64,000 nucleotides of DNA from Nautilus pompilius (GCA_018389105.1 JACATO010001081.1:62001-126000), one strand, 5' to 3'. Positions 44,601 to 57,395 are shown, numbered from the stretch's first letter. Numbers and translations: made by a program. The notes: generated by a model from the sequence alone, not told the origin.

Positions 44601-46043
44601 AATTTACATAATCCCTTGAGAGATATTGTGCAAGCTGAGTGACTTTTCCAATATTTTACAACCATCTCCAATTAAAAAGAAAACAAACAAAACACCAAAT
44701 ATAGCTTTATAATTTGATGTTGTATGACAGCCATTAGATCATCAAAAGATTTATTACTGGTAACTAACTCTAAAGAATTAAAGAATTTTTTTTTTTTTTT
44801 TGCATTTGGTACTATATTTCTTTCTTTTTCTTTCTTTTTTAGTCCATTATAATAAATTCTTGTCTAACTAGATATAACTTTTGATGTTTTGCAAATCATT
44901 TCAGGAATATTTATGTGTACCGACACTGACAGAAATGTAATTTTGGGATCATGTGAAGAATATCTTAAATCGCCCGGTATGTTCTTTTTTACCCCCTCTA
45001 CACCAAGTGCCTCGTGTTTAACTGGCTGTATACATAGTCAACACACTCGTAATGCAAAGCGCATGAGGTTGGAGCAATACTAATTTGTTGTTGTAAAGGG
45101 TTATATTGATGAGGAAGGTACTGTGTGTCACAGCCCCCTATGGCTTAACCTTTGCTGAGCTACACAAATTTGAAGCGTAGTTGGTGCAAATGCATTCTAG
45201 GTGGTATACAGAGGGTTGAATACCAATTTATTTTTATCTGCATAAGGCTTGATGATATAAAAACATTTTTCATTACTATATTCACCTATGCTGATAGAAT
45301 GAATTACATATTTAAAAATAAAAACAATGGGGTATAACTACTATATTCTTGTTATTTTTGCAAGGGTCTGTCCAGTGTTAAAAAGACAAACATTTTTGCA
45401 GGTTTAAAAACTGTTTATCAATGTGTTTTGAGTTTTTTTGCTTCTGAATTACAAATTTTCATACATAAGAATAGTTTTAAATAAAAGTAATTTGAAGATT
45501 GTGGATACAAAAGTTAATTGTGCAGAATTAAACTTTGCTAAACTTAAATGCAGCAGTTCCTTTGATTTCTATGAGCCAATAAGCACACGCATTCTCTCCA
45601 TAACAGTACCTTGCATGGTATCCTTTGTTTTAATGGGCATGTTTACAGTTACTTTCTTATTAAAAATAGAGGCTATCAAAAATAAGTTTTCAGTAATGAT
45701 TAAATGTGATTTCTAAATCTTCATTTGTATTTGCCATTACTATTTTAGACAATTTCTCAAATTATTTGTATTTTTACCTTATATAGCTGCTACTTATGTA
45801 ATTATGGCTTTTTTTTAATCTCTCTACTGCAATCCTGTAGTGTATCTGAAACTTGATGACTTTTATGCAGGCAGATTCACAATATTATCAATTTCGACAC
45901 AGTCAATATTTTGGATTCTTTTCTTTTCAGATGCAGAAGACCGCGAAGAGCCACGGATTCTGGGCCTAGCTATGGTACCTGGTCATCACATTGTAAGCAT
46001 CTTTGTGGATGAGTCACAGATTACATCCTCAGAAGTTGCGTAG
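41681..46043 (+). CDS. NAA38: NAA38 (LSMD1/MAK31), auxiliary subunit of N-terminal acetyltransferase C
   Basis: Three coding exons on +: 41681-41789, 44905-44976 and 45931-46043 (stop TAG 46041-46043). Phases agree and give 97 residues. It is an Sm-like fold protein: [20 protein letters not shown] begins the Sm1 motif, continued as [19 protein letters not shown], and the Sm2 motif is [20 protein letters not shown]. These match human NAA38, which binds NAA35 and NAA30 in the NatC complex that acetylates N-termini such as Met-Leu. The initiating ATG is not settled. A leader exon ending at 41436 has no in-frame ATG, and a short coding exon near 40964 is possible but has only weak donors. The 3.1 kb first intron of the set carries the copy B relic on the opposite strand. 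Confidence 0.92.
42345..43437 (-). pseudogene. Uncharacterised repeated gene family, nearly full-length broken copy (copy B)
   Basis: Lies on - inside the NAA38 intron. The N-terminal frame starts at about 43417 ([13 protein letters not shown]). It has cysteine pairs CCVCGQF and, about 47 residues on, [12 protein letters not shown], with [14 protein letters not shown] between; together these look like a treble-clef or zinc-ribbon-like cluster. A stop follows, then a second frame ([31 protein letters not shown]), then a shift into the 202-codon frame 42345-42953 with [70 protein letters not shown] and [20 protein letters not shown]. All pieces are in the right order, so few breaks separate it from an intact gene. 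No DDE or reverse-transcriptase motif is evident. Confidence 0.65.
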
Positions 46044-49000
46044 CTTCATAGTTACTCTTCTGGATGCTGAAGTGAACTGTAGATAAAACACCTCATTTAA
46101 CCTGTGCTTTTAATTATCAGTTTAATTTTTGTGGAGAAACTTACTTTTTAAAGTTAGTGCCACTTATCAATTTTGACTTTTTTTCCTAAGCACAAACTGT
46201 AAAAGACTGATCAGATCAAGCTGGAAGGCATTGTACATAAGCCTATATAAATCTCTGCCTTTCACTCATAATTTATGTTCTGTTTTTGTTTTTTTACATG
46301 TACACAAATACTATAAAAAAGATTTTTTAAAAATTTTAATATTTTTATTGTTTGTTTGTTTTATTTTTAACCTTTTTTGTGAGCAAATTCGGTGAGTGAT
46401 GTAAAGAGTTTGCTCCCTTTAAATGCCTTTGGATTTGTGATAGATTCTTTCAGACAAGAATTTAAAATGTTGGGGCTGACTGTGTACACATAGCTGTAAT
46501 CATCTTTTTGACTGGTACCTCATCTTCCAGACCATTTTCTGATTTTCTATCGTTAACTGTATTTGTTTCTTTAAAGTTGTTCATGCAACTTCTAGTGGAG
46601 TTTTCTGGTTGTGGATCTCTCATAATGTTCCCAAAACGTTTGTTTCACTCCAGTAACTGACTTCAATTCAGCAAGCCACTAGATGCAGTTAATCGTCTCC
46701 ATTAAATTGGTAAAAACGGAATCTTTATAGACTGAGTAGTTCTGGTGATGATGATCGCAGTATTTTTTCAGGTCAATGGCTAACAGATAACATGGGGCAT
46801 GTAGAGGAATGAAACAATTTAGTTCTTCCTGTGTAAAGAACCAAAATGAAGTATGCAAGAGAGCCAGAGAAAAAAAAATCCAATCATTTATTCTTTTCCA
46901 GTATCGATTTAGTGATATTTCAAAATTATTTTTTTAAAGATCAAACACACACTTGTTCTGTAACATGCAAGTTTTCATTTATGAATGACACAAATGACCT
47001 GGTGAACATAGGATCAGTGTTGCCATGGTTGTCCAAGACACAAGATAGTGCTGCCATTGACAGCAGAACTCTTGCACGAATTGTTTATAGTGGTGATAGC
47101 TTGTGTTGTACTATCCAGACATACACACACACCTCTCTGCGTTCTAGTTGCAGAATTTTCAATTACAAAAGGTACATTTTGTATCTGAAGCAAGAAGTCC
47201 TGTATAAAAATTACACCACCTGCTCTTGGGAACGATGCGGGGAAGGGAGCCAGCCACCAAATAGCCATACCAATTTTAAAGTTTTCTCAGTCTGTTTGCT
47301 AACTTCATCCACATACAGCAACAATGCCCAAAATAGGAAGTGAGTCACATCATATATAAGGGGGTGTTTTATAAAAATTTGTTTTTTTAAAAATATTTTG
47401 ATTGTACCAATCTTGCTTGCCATTCACTTATTCAAGTCTTAAACAAGTTTAACAGATTTGCAGACATTTTTGTCAGGTGAAATACTCTGCCAAGCCTCAG
47501 TGCACAGGCTGATGTTTGGCACGGATTTGTTTGTCGCAAATTGAGTCACTTCTACTTTTGCTATCACTGTCACACCGAGATTTTCAGAAGGATTTAAGTT
47601 AGGAGTATTTCCTATCCAACAATCAAATCCATTTACACATGGAAAAAATTGAGCAAACTGTAGGTATCATTAGCCTTAATATGGCCTGCCGTGTCATCCT
47701 TCACATAAGTGACACCATTTTGGAGCTTAAGAAAGACACTTAACACTAACTGACAAAAAAATGTAGCGATGACAATGTTGAAACGTGAAAATTAACTTAC
47801 ATAATTGGTCTTTTGCATTTGAGGAGTTTCCATTAAAATCTGCCCAAAAAACACTTTTGAGTCTCCTTTTGTGTTTTTTTGAAAAAAGATAAAATTTGTT
47901 CGCATCATCGCACTGGACTTCAACCAAAAACTGGAAGAAAACATGCATAATTTTAACTGTTTTCAAAATATGGCAAAAGAATGTAAGGAATAACCCATAA
48001 GGGAGTGGCTTAAAATGATAGTAAGAGAATAAGCAACAGAAAGCTAATTCACTGACAGGTGAGAGATTTGGGTGGAAAAAATATATAGTGGTCAAACTTA
48101 AATTGGATAAATAAACAGAGTCCGTAATTTGTCTGTTGCCATAGGTATTTCCCCTATTAAATTAGTTTCATTTCAGGATGATTGTTTTTGTATATTGTTT
48201 ATTACACACATTACAGAATTTAATCCTTTTACAGAACTTTATCACCCTGTTGATTATGAGTAAATGAATACAGTACTTTGTATATATATGTAAGGAACTA
48301 TATCTTTAAAGTTAAGAGATGAGCAAGACTGATTAATTGTGTTATTAGTAGTTTTGATTTACATTTTGTACTTTATAGTAGTATTTAGGGTCAAATATTG
48401 TTTTTTGTATTAGTACAATACATATTTCACTGTTAGTAGACTGTAGAGGTTCCAAGGATTCCAAATTTAAGAGGCCAGACTATAATTATAATAAAATGAG
48501 GTGTTCTTGTTGAGTAGAATATGAAATATAAAACCATGTTTGCTTGTCATTGGTTCTACAGTAAGCCACTAATTACTTATAGCAACAATAGGAAAAAAAT
48601 TGGTAAGTAAACAAAGTGCAAAACTCGATGTTCGGCAACAGTTTCTTGCCAGGGCTACTACCTCTCATTAAAAGTTGCTAGGTACAGTTCTAGTGAGGTG
48701 TCAGCTGTATCTGTCTTGCCATTCTCTCTGATGGATTCTGACCCTATCATAATACAAGAGCAGGTCTGTTGTTGGGAATATCTAATTTCAGATTTATTAA
48801 TCAAGTATGCTGATGTAAAACTTGTTTTTCACCCAAATTTCAAGCAGTTTAACTTTAGAAAAATCACTATGTAATGGTAGTCATTTTAAATTTATGTCAG
48901 TTATTGAATTACATAAAGTAAAAACATACAACAGACTTGTTGAAAAATTTCATTCAATTATAATAGCATTGGAGATAACTGAAAATTTGCCCTGGAGGGT

Positions 49001-49985
49001 ATTACATGCATTTTATTCTGAAGCTACAATTGCTTTCTTTTTATGGTTTATAAGGTTCATCTGATACTGAGACTAAATCGATTATATGTCTTGAAGAGTG
49101 AACTGTACCACTTAGTAGTTGTTGATGTAACGCATACTGTAAGTTGTCATTTTAAAATAAGGGTATTCAAAAAACAGTGTATCTCACAGTTTGTCAGCAT
49201 AGACATATGCAGGATAAATTACAGGGTGGTAGTGAGACGACACATCGACAAAATAATATCCAGTGCGTGGAATGTACCTAGCAATGAAAGTATGCTAACA
49301 TCAAAAATAAAAAAGATACTAATTTGTTTTTTTCTTTTTTCCTATCAAAAAGTATTTGATTTAGATCGGTAATTTATCAGAAATATTTCTTGTGAGTCAT
49401 TTGGAATTATTTAAAATTCAATATATTTTTTTGACGTTAGTCTGCTCGCTTTGCTATCGTGCTGCTCCATCAGAGCTCACGATAACGAAGCATACATTTT
49501 CATTAAATACAAATTGTAAACATCTCTGGTCTCATCCAAATTTATCCGTTACTTTTTGAATAACTTCGTGCCTGTGAGCTGTAACTTTTGCTCTATGAAC
49601 ACTTATCATTATAAGGCAGTGGGCAAGGTGAATCAGACGAAAATTAATGCCACCATTACACTATCACCACCAACTTTCCAGGTTGGCGAATGCCCATGTT
49701 TGTCAGACCTTTTATCAACCAGTGAGTATTGCCTCATCTACCATTCTTTAATAATTCATTTGGAGTCATAACTGTAATCGATAATAGCTTTTGTTTACAG
49801 GTAAATATTTTGAATAAATTTGGCACCATTATTCCAAGCAAAATGATGCTAAACTTATATTATCAACATCAGCATAATCTGTATTATCAGCTTTCGGAAG
49901 TCTTTCAACAATATCCGAGCTTCATTCCATTTAATATATTACAAGCACATTCAGAATTTTGTCACAAAACCCTATTTTCTAGAGA
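46044..49985. other. NAA38 3' UTR and intergenic sequence
   Basis: AT-rich. The early part should include the NAA38 3' UTR; an AATAAA at 48110-48115 is the first clear canonical signal I noted on +, which is far, so a variant signal nearer the stop is likely. A 165-codon frame at 46846-47343 has no motif that I recognise. An imperfect inverted repeat lies at about 49449-49494. Confidence 0.4.
49449..49494. repeat. Imperfect inverted repeat
   Basis: GCTTTGCTATCGTG pairs with CACGATAACGAAGC across an 18-base loop, with two mismatched positions. It could fold as a 14-bp hairpin in either strand. Confidence 0.6.
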
Positions 49986-49994
49986 TTACATGAG

Positions 49995-50850
49995 ATAAAC
50001 AGATCAAAGGAGTATTAGTATTTGGTTGCAAAGCCATAAACATCAAATACAACCTGACAACACAAGATGAATTTGCTGGTCTATGCAAATAGCCCAACTC
50101 CTGCATAATCTGGAATAATTTATCCAAATTCCTGGGCTTTTTCATCTTAATACCTTTGTCTATATTGTTCCATAGATTCTCTTGGATTCAAGTCAGAGCT
50201 CTGAGCTAGCCATTTTAGAACTGGAATTTTCTGTTTGTGAGGGCAGCAGAATGTTTAAAAAATCCAGTTAAGACAGGTCAGCCTTTAAAATATAGTTCTA
50301 GCATGTAGGTCAAAATGCCTAGTAAACAAGCCAATCCATTATCCTCTGAATACAATGGATAGGGCTTATTTTTCCTGGGGGGAGAACCCTATGTCATAAT
50401 AGACTTGCTTCCACCTTTGGTTGTTGATTTTGTACACTTCAGATGAAATGTTTCACAGAATATTCACCGCACAAGTCTGACCGACCATCTGATCCAGATC
50501 TGGAACCGCGATTCATCAGACAGAGCCCCTTGGCCCACATTTTGGAGTCCAATGGAGACGGTGAAATGAAGCCAGGCCTTTTGATCCTTCAAGGAAGCAA
50601 ACAGTTTCTTCCTGTCATGTCACATCAATTTGAAATCTCAAAGCCATCACTGGAAAGTTCTCTCGGAGATTGGTCGGTCTTCCAAATCCCTTGAAATGTC
50701 AGCAGATGTCTCGTGCCAGTCAAGGCATCAGGCTTCGGGGATCTGCCACTTTGCTGCGGAATTGAAAGATCTAAAAGCACACTTAGTTGTCGCTGCTTTT
50801 TATTTAAAAAAAAATGTGATGCCCAGTTATCAGCTTTAAATTTCAAACAA
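49995..50850 (-). pseudogene. Tc1-type transposase relic
   Basis: On - the frames read, in Tc1 order: TGTRHLLTFQGIWKTDQSPR near 50690-50775 (N-terminal DNA-binding part); an RRxxLLP-like stretch near 50600; a degenerate VEASLL / GSPPRKNK block where KHGGGSVMVWGCFS is expected; then VLKWLAQSSDLNPRESMEQY near 50165-50220, a clear remnant of the 'PAQSPDLNPIEN.W' motif. The end is QVVFDVYGFATKY near 50015-50055. The catalytic Glu of PIE(N) is now RE(S) and stops abound. Confidence 0.65.
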
Positions 50851-52385
50851 ATATTTACTACTAAATGTTTGCTAGGTTATTTATGAAAGCAAATGAATTA
50901 TACAATAGTAGTTTATACAAAGACTGCTTTATAGGATGCCAGACACTTGACCTAAAATTTCTGAGGCTAAGCGTCTTATATGTTAATCAATGGAAGGCTC
51001 TGTCACCAGCTATGAGAGAGAGAGAAACTTGCAAGGTTGAAAAGTTCTCTTCAGCCCTGTGTCTGGGATCACTTGTGTTTAAGATTACAGCCAACAGTGC
51101 ATACAAATGACTGTTCTAATTTCAACTCCTGCTTTCCTCATTTCCAACTATTTAAAAGGAAAAAAAAAGGGTTGGGGCATTGAATAAATTTTTACAAAAC
51201 TAAATAAAATGTTGACTTCAACTTTTCGGAGGAATTCACCAAAAGATAGGGCGATAAAAGTCAACCATCGTATTAGTTGTTTTAGTATAGTAACAGTCAA
51301 GCATGACGAAGAATTTCATTTAACTATTCATGTGAGATTTTTCGCATTTTTAGAAGAAAGGAAATGTACTCTCTCATCTTTTAAATCGTCTTTTTTTTTT
51401 AGAATATCCCAAACAACCCCAAAGACTTGCAGTAGAAAAAAATTTTAAAAAATACATAAAGAAATCTTTTAAAATGTTTTTGAAGAATCTGAGCCACAAA
51501 TTTTATACTAATTTTTAGCCTCCATTTTTCAAATCACCCTGATGACAACTGACAAAATTCCATGATAAAAGTTCTTTAAAGTAATAATAAATCGGAGCAG
51601 GTACTAAAATGCATAAATGGGAAGCAACTAGAATTCTTTTACACCTGCTGAGCAGCATTAAGATTTCTTACAACAAAAAAAAAATTTAACTCATTTTGAT
51701 GTTAGGTCAGACGCATTATAAGAGAAATTTGCCATTCTGTGGTACAACTTTGTCATCATCTTCCTCATGTATGCAGTAACTGAAACGATGCTGCTTATAA
51801 ACGTTGCTCTTGATGGATATGTTTTTGATTAGAGATCTCGTTATTAGAATCTAAACTTAAAGACTGGTTCAGAGTCTTTTTTAGAACTTGAGAGAACTAA
51901 AGTAGAAAAGATTTTTTTTTTTAAAACCCTTTTGGTGCTTAATTAAAACTTTCCAGCCCAAAAATTAGTTATCCACCAAAACATGAAATAAGGAATTTGA
52001 TCAGAGAAGTTTGCAGGGCTTTCAAAGATGTGAGTATTCCTGATTATCGCAATAGAGGATAAAGGTTTTTGAAGTTGTAGTGTAAAGCAGCTTCCAGCAT
52101 CAAATGGCTATAAATGTCAAAGTGAAACCCACTCTCAGCATTGTAAGGGTTAAAGTTAAGAAAACAGAATTTTATATTATGTCATATGCAGAATTACTAT
52201 TCTAAAGAATGCAAAAAAAAATACTAAATATTCAAAATAAAGATTAGAATTTTTTCTCTCTCATGTATACTTGCATGTCTACATGCAGTTGATGATAGAA
52301 GTAATCATATAACAAAATTATGGAGTTCAATTAATAATGGAAGGCATTACTTACCTTGTTGCAGTAAACAAAATAAACTAACAAC
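50851..52385. other. AT-rich intergenic, nothing recognised
   Basis: Open frames at 50865-51110 and 51209-51448 show no family motif. No repeat family recognised. Confidence 0.45.
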
Positions 52386-53860
52386 ATGTCAGTTAATTTA
52401 GACATCTATGATAAAGACAGCAACAAAGTTGTGGTAAATGGAATTACAAATTTATATAATGCCAGAGAACGTGTATATCTTTTGCATATTACGCAAGAAT
52501 ATCAAACTGATTATACCTCAATTTAAAAATCTATCCAGAATAATTAGAATGCAAATAACAAAAAATAAATCAAAAATCTTCGTTTTCCCAGACTGCGTAG
52601 AGATGTGAAAGAAGTTATAAAACAGAGACACGTATTGAAAGTGTACCAGTTTTACCTGTATTACCTAAGATGTATAATAATAAATTAGAATTTTAAAATT
52701 CTGCACCATAATTTAAAATGTCCTTTGTAATTTATGTATATTCGTAAATGTCTTGCTGAAAGTAGAGGGGCTTACTAAAAGCACAAAATGCGATAATTCC
52801 ACCATCCGTTTGTTATTATTTGATTATGAAAATCTACACCAGTTTTCTCTAGAGCTAAAATAAAGAAGAAGATACTATTGCCAGAACCTTTATAAATGTG
52901 TTCAAAAAAGTACATAATATTTTTTTCAATTTTCAAATATAAAAAATATATGATTTATGCAAATGTAGTTCCCATGGACTTTATACCTTCTAAATCTTGT
53001 CCCACCTGTGAAGAACCTCTTATTGTCGAAGGTTAAAAAGGGAGCGACCATTTTCACATTCCTGGTAAATTTAAATTTAGGGGCTCTGTGCAAATAAGTG
53101 CAATTTCAACTTTAGATACCCCAATTACTTACCTAGTTTATAATGTATGTAATTACGATGCGCATCTCTTCTTTAAAGATCTGGCTAAGGAAGACTATTA
53201 TACTATAAACATGCAAAAGGTATGTTTCATTCTAGTCTGAAGAACTTACTGATAAAAAGAGATGAGCAAATGTCTCGAAGTTAGATTTATGGTAAAGTGT
53301 TTAGATAAGTTAGTGGAAGATCTGAAACCAATACAATTTGGGTATAGAGCTGATGAAACTTTAGAATAAAAGTTTTTTTCCATACTCTGAATGGCAATTT
53401 TAATAAGTATAATGTAACTACTAGCGAACTAACAAAAAACGATCTTTATAATGATATAGATCTCAAATTTTGACTGTTATAAAGATGTGAAAACTTACTT
53501 TCAACTCCAAACAAATACACAATAAAAGTAGAGACTATCCACTAGCTACAGGCAAATATATCTCATATACTGTTTATGTTATCAAAATATGATGATAAAA
53601 ATAAAACCACCTCTTAAAATCTGTTAAATTCTCTTTATAATACAAATAATTATGTTGTGCATTATAGAAATTTTCCACTTTGGTATGATGATAATGAAAA
53701 TACATTGAGCTATTATTTTTAATTCATCTGCTAGGTTAAAACCCTGTATTGAGAACTATTTATTCAAATGATTTTACTTGTACAAGTTAAAGAATACCTC
53801 TGTTTATGGTAAAACTATGGGCATTTTAAGAAAGTCCATGAATTTCCACAACCTTAGAAC
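52386..53860 (+). pseudogene. Polinton/Maverick-like protein-primed DNA polymerase B relic
   Basis: Several broken frames on + follow the order of the type B DNA polymerase of Polintons and related linear elements. An open leader starts at ATG 52386 and runs to about 52520, containing ITNLYNARERVY. Near 52998-53120 a cysteine pair (CPTCEEP) precedes a DHFHIPGKF segment and an FNFRYPNYLP segment, as in the DHCHxTGKxRG...CNLNxR zinc and exonuclease region. After a shift comes NYDAHLFFKDLAKED near 53153-53200, the 'YDxHLFIKEL' exonuclease motif. Then CLDKLVEDLKPIQFGY near 53298-53345, and LKNTSVYGKTMGILRKSMN at 53784-53840, the polymerase motif with 'N...GKT.E..R'. Many stops and shifts: not functional. 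No capsid or integrase gene was recognised nearby. Confidence 0.68.
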
Positions 53861-55279
53861 AACTCTTTTTAAAAAAAAACAAAAGCAAACAGTAATTCAA
53901 CATTATTGTCCCCTTTCCATTATCTGGAGAAATGTGTTTGAGATGACTTGGTTTGTAAAGATATGACTTTTGATAGATTCAGATATTTTACAGAAAATAT
54001 TGGAAACCAGACTGGGGGTTTGTAGCTACAGAAAAACTATCTAATAAATATAATGGAAGATGTGATTCACTGTTTGATTGAATTTTATTTTCCAACCTAA
54101 TAATTCTGTAGGAAGTTAGTTTTGTTTATATAGTTAAAAGAGGTCATATGAAGCATTGTTTTTATTAGTATATTTTAACCATATTTCAAATACTGGAGTC
54201 AGATTTGATGAGGGAACAATGGTTTATTAAAAAGCTTAACATTTTTTTTTCCTTAAAAAAGATTTAAAGTTTATATAAAAACCAGATCTGGACTTTTAAT
54301 AGAATTGTTAATGCAAAATTAAAAGCTTTAACAACACAGTTAAAGTATTTTAAAAAATGGAGTTATGAATTTTATACATATGACAACATAGGTTGATAGT
54401 GATATGGCATATTTAATGATGGATTAAAGTTAGCTAAAATAAAATTACAAATATTGAAAATCCAATTAATAATGCTGCAGGTAAAAGATTTGTTGTTGAT
54501 TCAAAACTGAATATTTATATGAAGAAGAATAAAATGATTTAAGCCAGCACATCCTACTAGTAACTTAGATGCTGATAATAAATCTTATGTAGACAATGAG
54601 GTATTCTCTATGGTAAGATAATTAATGTAGGAACTTCAACTAATAATAATAATGATGTAGCAACTACGAAGTTGGTGGTTTGAAAGATATTGTTTTAAGA
54701 CTCAGCATTCAATACAGATCTTAAACAGTGAAAAAAATTACCTTCAAATGCCACAAATAAAACCTATTGCTAATAGTTTTCTGGATCAGCTAGCTGAAGA
54801 TGCAATATATTAAATACATGGTGGTCTGTTGGTATGACATGTAATACAAATATGAACCAAAAGTATATGACAGACATAAAATTATCATCATCTGGCAATA
54901 AGAAATAGAAATCATTATGCAACAGAAAGTTGCATTCAAAAATGTGAATTGAGTTAATTTATTACTAGTTACGATAATATCTTCAGATAGGTCATGGCGG
55001 GTTAACTCAGGCCCAAAGAAAGGGTAAACCGAGCAAATGGCGCACTGACTTTTTATGTGCATCTTTATTTGAAATGATGACATATCACAGCGTGAGAAGA
55101 TAGCTCAAGAATCTGAGATGAAGGGGAAAAGGGGTGGTTTATCAGTCTATATACAGTACTGGAAATAATTACAGAACCGCACAAGATATGAACAAATAGC
55201 TGTTTATTGCAACTGAGAGACTACATGATACACACAAACACAACGCTTTACTACAGAAAATATACAAAACGAAAATGAA
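53861..55279. other. AT-rich sequence, possibly further Polinton remains
   Basis: Very AT-rich, with no frame that I can match. It could include decayed sequence of the same element. The frame at 54790-55083 (-) shows hydrophobic stretches but no motif. Confidence 0.35.
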
Positions 55280-56230
55280 TAAGTTTTTGGTGTGTGAGCC
55301 CTTTGCTTTATAAAGAGCAGGATACCTTGTTTTCATGCTCCCAAGTTAAAAATACATGGCTATGGAATGTTTTCCCAAATATCCTGTAGAGCTTTCCATA
55401 TTTTAACCAAAATGCCTGGTTGCCATTTGACTTTATAATTATCCATAAACCCCATATGGTCCCATTGATATTCATATCAGCACCTTGTGCAGGCTGAGGC
55501 ATCTTTGTGAGTGTTCATCATCATTTTGTTTATGCTTCAGAGAATCTTTTGCCAAAATGGTTGTATGCTTGAGGTTATTGTCGTGTTGAAAGATGATCAG
55601 TCACCACTGCCTAATGAGATGTCTACCCGAGGGAATGGCATGATGGATGAGAACCGGTCCGTACCTGGCAGAAGTCAGCATACTGATTTTGTGCAAATCT
55701 TCAACACCCTTGGCTGATATGCAGTCCAACACTTGCACGGATTTATTCCCTTTGCTTTACTGTATCTGTTATACAATGACTGCTATTCCACTCCCAGTCC
55801 ATCTTTGAACAAACTGTCATCGATTACTGCCAAACAGTCCAAACTTTGGATAATCTGTAAAGACCACCTTCCGTGATTGTTCATCCCACTGTTTTATTTC
55901 TGCTGCCTATTTTAGCTCTGCTGTTTGGTTGTCTCTCCTCAGCGAAGGTTTTCAGGTAAGCTACGCATCCATCGAGAGCATGCTAAGTTCTTAAAGAATT
56001 GTTAGCACCTGTACTTGTAGCTAGGTCACTTATGAGATTTTTACTGGCTCACTATCATATAGAGAACGTACCCAGAGATACTTGACATCACTTTTGGAGA
56101 GTTTGAGCATTTTTCTTTGAATTTATTGTTGACAGTACCAGTTTTGCGTACCCTTCTCAGAATCTTGCATACAGCTCCTGGAACACGAATTCAAATACAT
56201 CTACTGCATGGAGCAGGCTTCACTAGCTAA
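55280..56230 (-). pseudogene. Tc1-type transposase relic, near full length
   Basis: On - the order of blocks is: a decayed N-terminus to about 55950; KQWDEQSRKVVFTDYPKFGL and FGSNR near 55830-55895, matching 'W..V.FSDE.KF.LFGS' with the catalytic Asp still in TDYPKF; YGPVLIHHAIPSGRHLIRQW near 55605-55665; FQHDNNLKHT near 55565-55597, the second catalytic Asp in 'FQ.DNDPKHT'; then ALYKAKGSHTKN near 55285-55325, the C-terminal 'IK.KGGHTKY'. The DLNPIE block near 55450-55500 is destroyed. Stops and shifts throughout. Confidence 0.72.
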
Positions 56231-57395
56231 GACTGATTTCTATATGCTTTTCAAGCAATATATCCTTCCCAGGAGTCTTACTATCCACTGCACTACATTG
56301 ATATCACTGTTATAATCCCTGTTGCAGATGTGGCACTTTCTGGTTGTTTACACGACAACCAATCACAGCATACTGTCTCAACACATGACTATACCATGCA
56401 GCATTTTATTATTACTCATGAGATGCAACTCTATCACATGTTAATTTCAATTTATACTAATTCTTTCTTCTTTTTCTATGAGTATTTCCAGTACTCTATG
56501 GTTGGACTCTACGTCACATCTCTTTAATACGTAAATGTTAATTGGTTTCATTAGGAGACCCAAGTGAATCAAGTGTCTCCTGATCGAAAATAGGTAGTGT
56601 GGAAGCCTCTGTGTGTGTACTAACAGATAGATCATGACAGTGAATAAATTTTTCCTAATTACCAACACTGCTTATTTTGTCCAATATCAGCTTGCGAGAA
56701 GCAAGAGTTAGAATTTTCTTTAAAACTTTGGGACCGATGGCTTCTTGTCTCCCTCCATCTGCCTATTTTTTTAAAACGGCAAACCATGGCGCATCAACTA
56801 TGGTATGGGAAACACTGATGCCAGAAACTTTTCCAGACCAAAACAATAGGAAAATTGAAAATATTACTCATACCATGGACTGTTTACAATCAAGATAACC
56901 CCATAAGGGTGGAATGGTCATACCATTTGCTTTAGGGTTTCCAAGCCCTTAGCTGAATATATGCTACACACCACAGAACTGAGTTTAAAGTTCACTGTCT
57001 TCCTAAAACCACAATGGCTTGTTTGCTAATAAAAAGTAACTTTCCTCATACAAAAGCAGGCATTAATAGACATAATTTCTAAAGTAATACAATAATTTTT
57101 TTTACAGAAATTTACACTGAAGGGCAAATTATCATTTAGCATTGAGAAATTGCAAACTGAGTTGAAATATACAATTTATGTTAGGCTGAAAGCATTAAAA
57201 AAACCAGAATTTTAGAAGTCTGTAATTCTTTTCTGCTAGATGTTATATTTTGGGACTAGGCAAAGGGTATGTAACATTTTTACTTAGTTTATAGGTGACA
57301 ATCAAACATTAACTTTTTTCACAAGATCAGCATGAAATACATATTGGCCTGGACAACTTTTATCAATAGATGTAACTGACAAAAAGCAATATATT
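56231..57395. other. Intergenic, nothing recognised
   Basis: No motif in the open frames at 56330-56527, 56447-56668 or 56677-56898. May contain old transposon debris. Confidence 0.4.

Noticed and set aside
46846..47343. 165-codon frame downstream of NAA38
   Set aside because: Longer than expected by chance but has no recognisable domain, and a competing - strand frame overlaps it; left as unexplained intergenic sequence.
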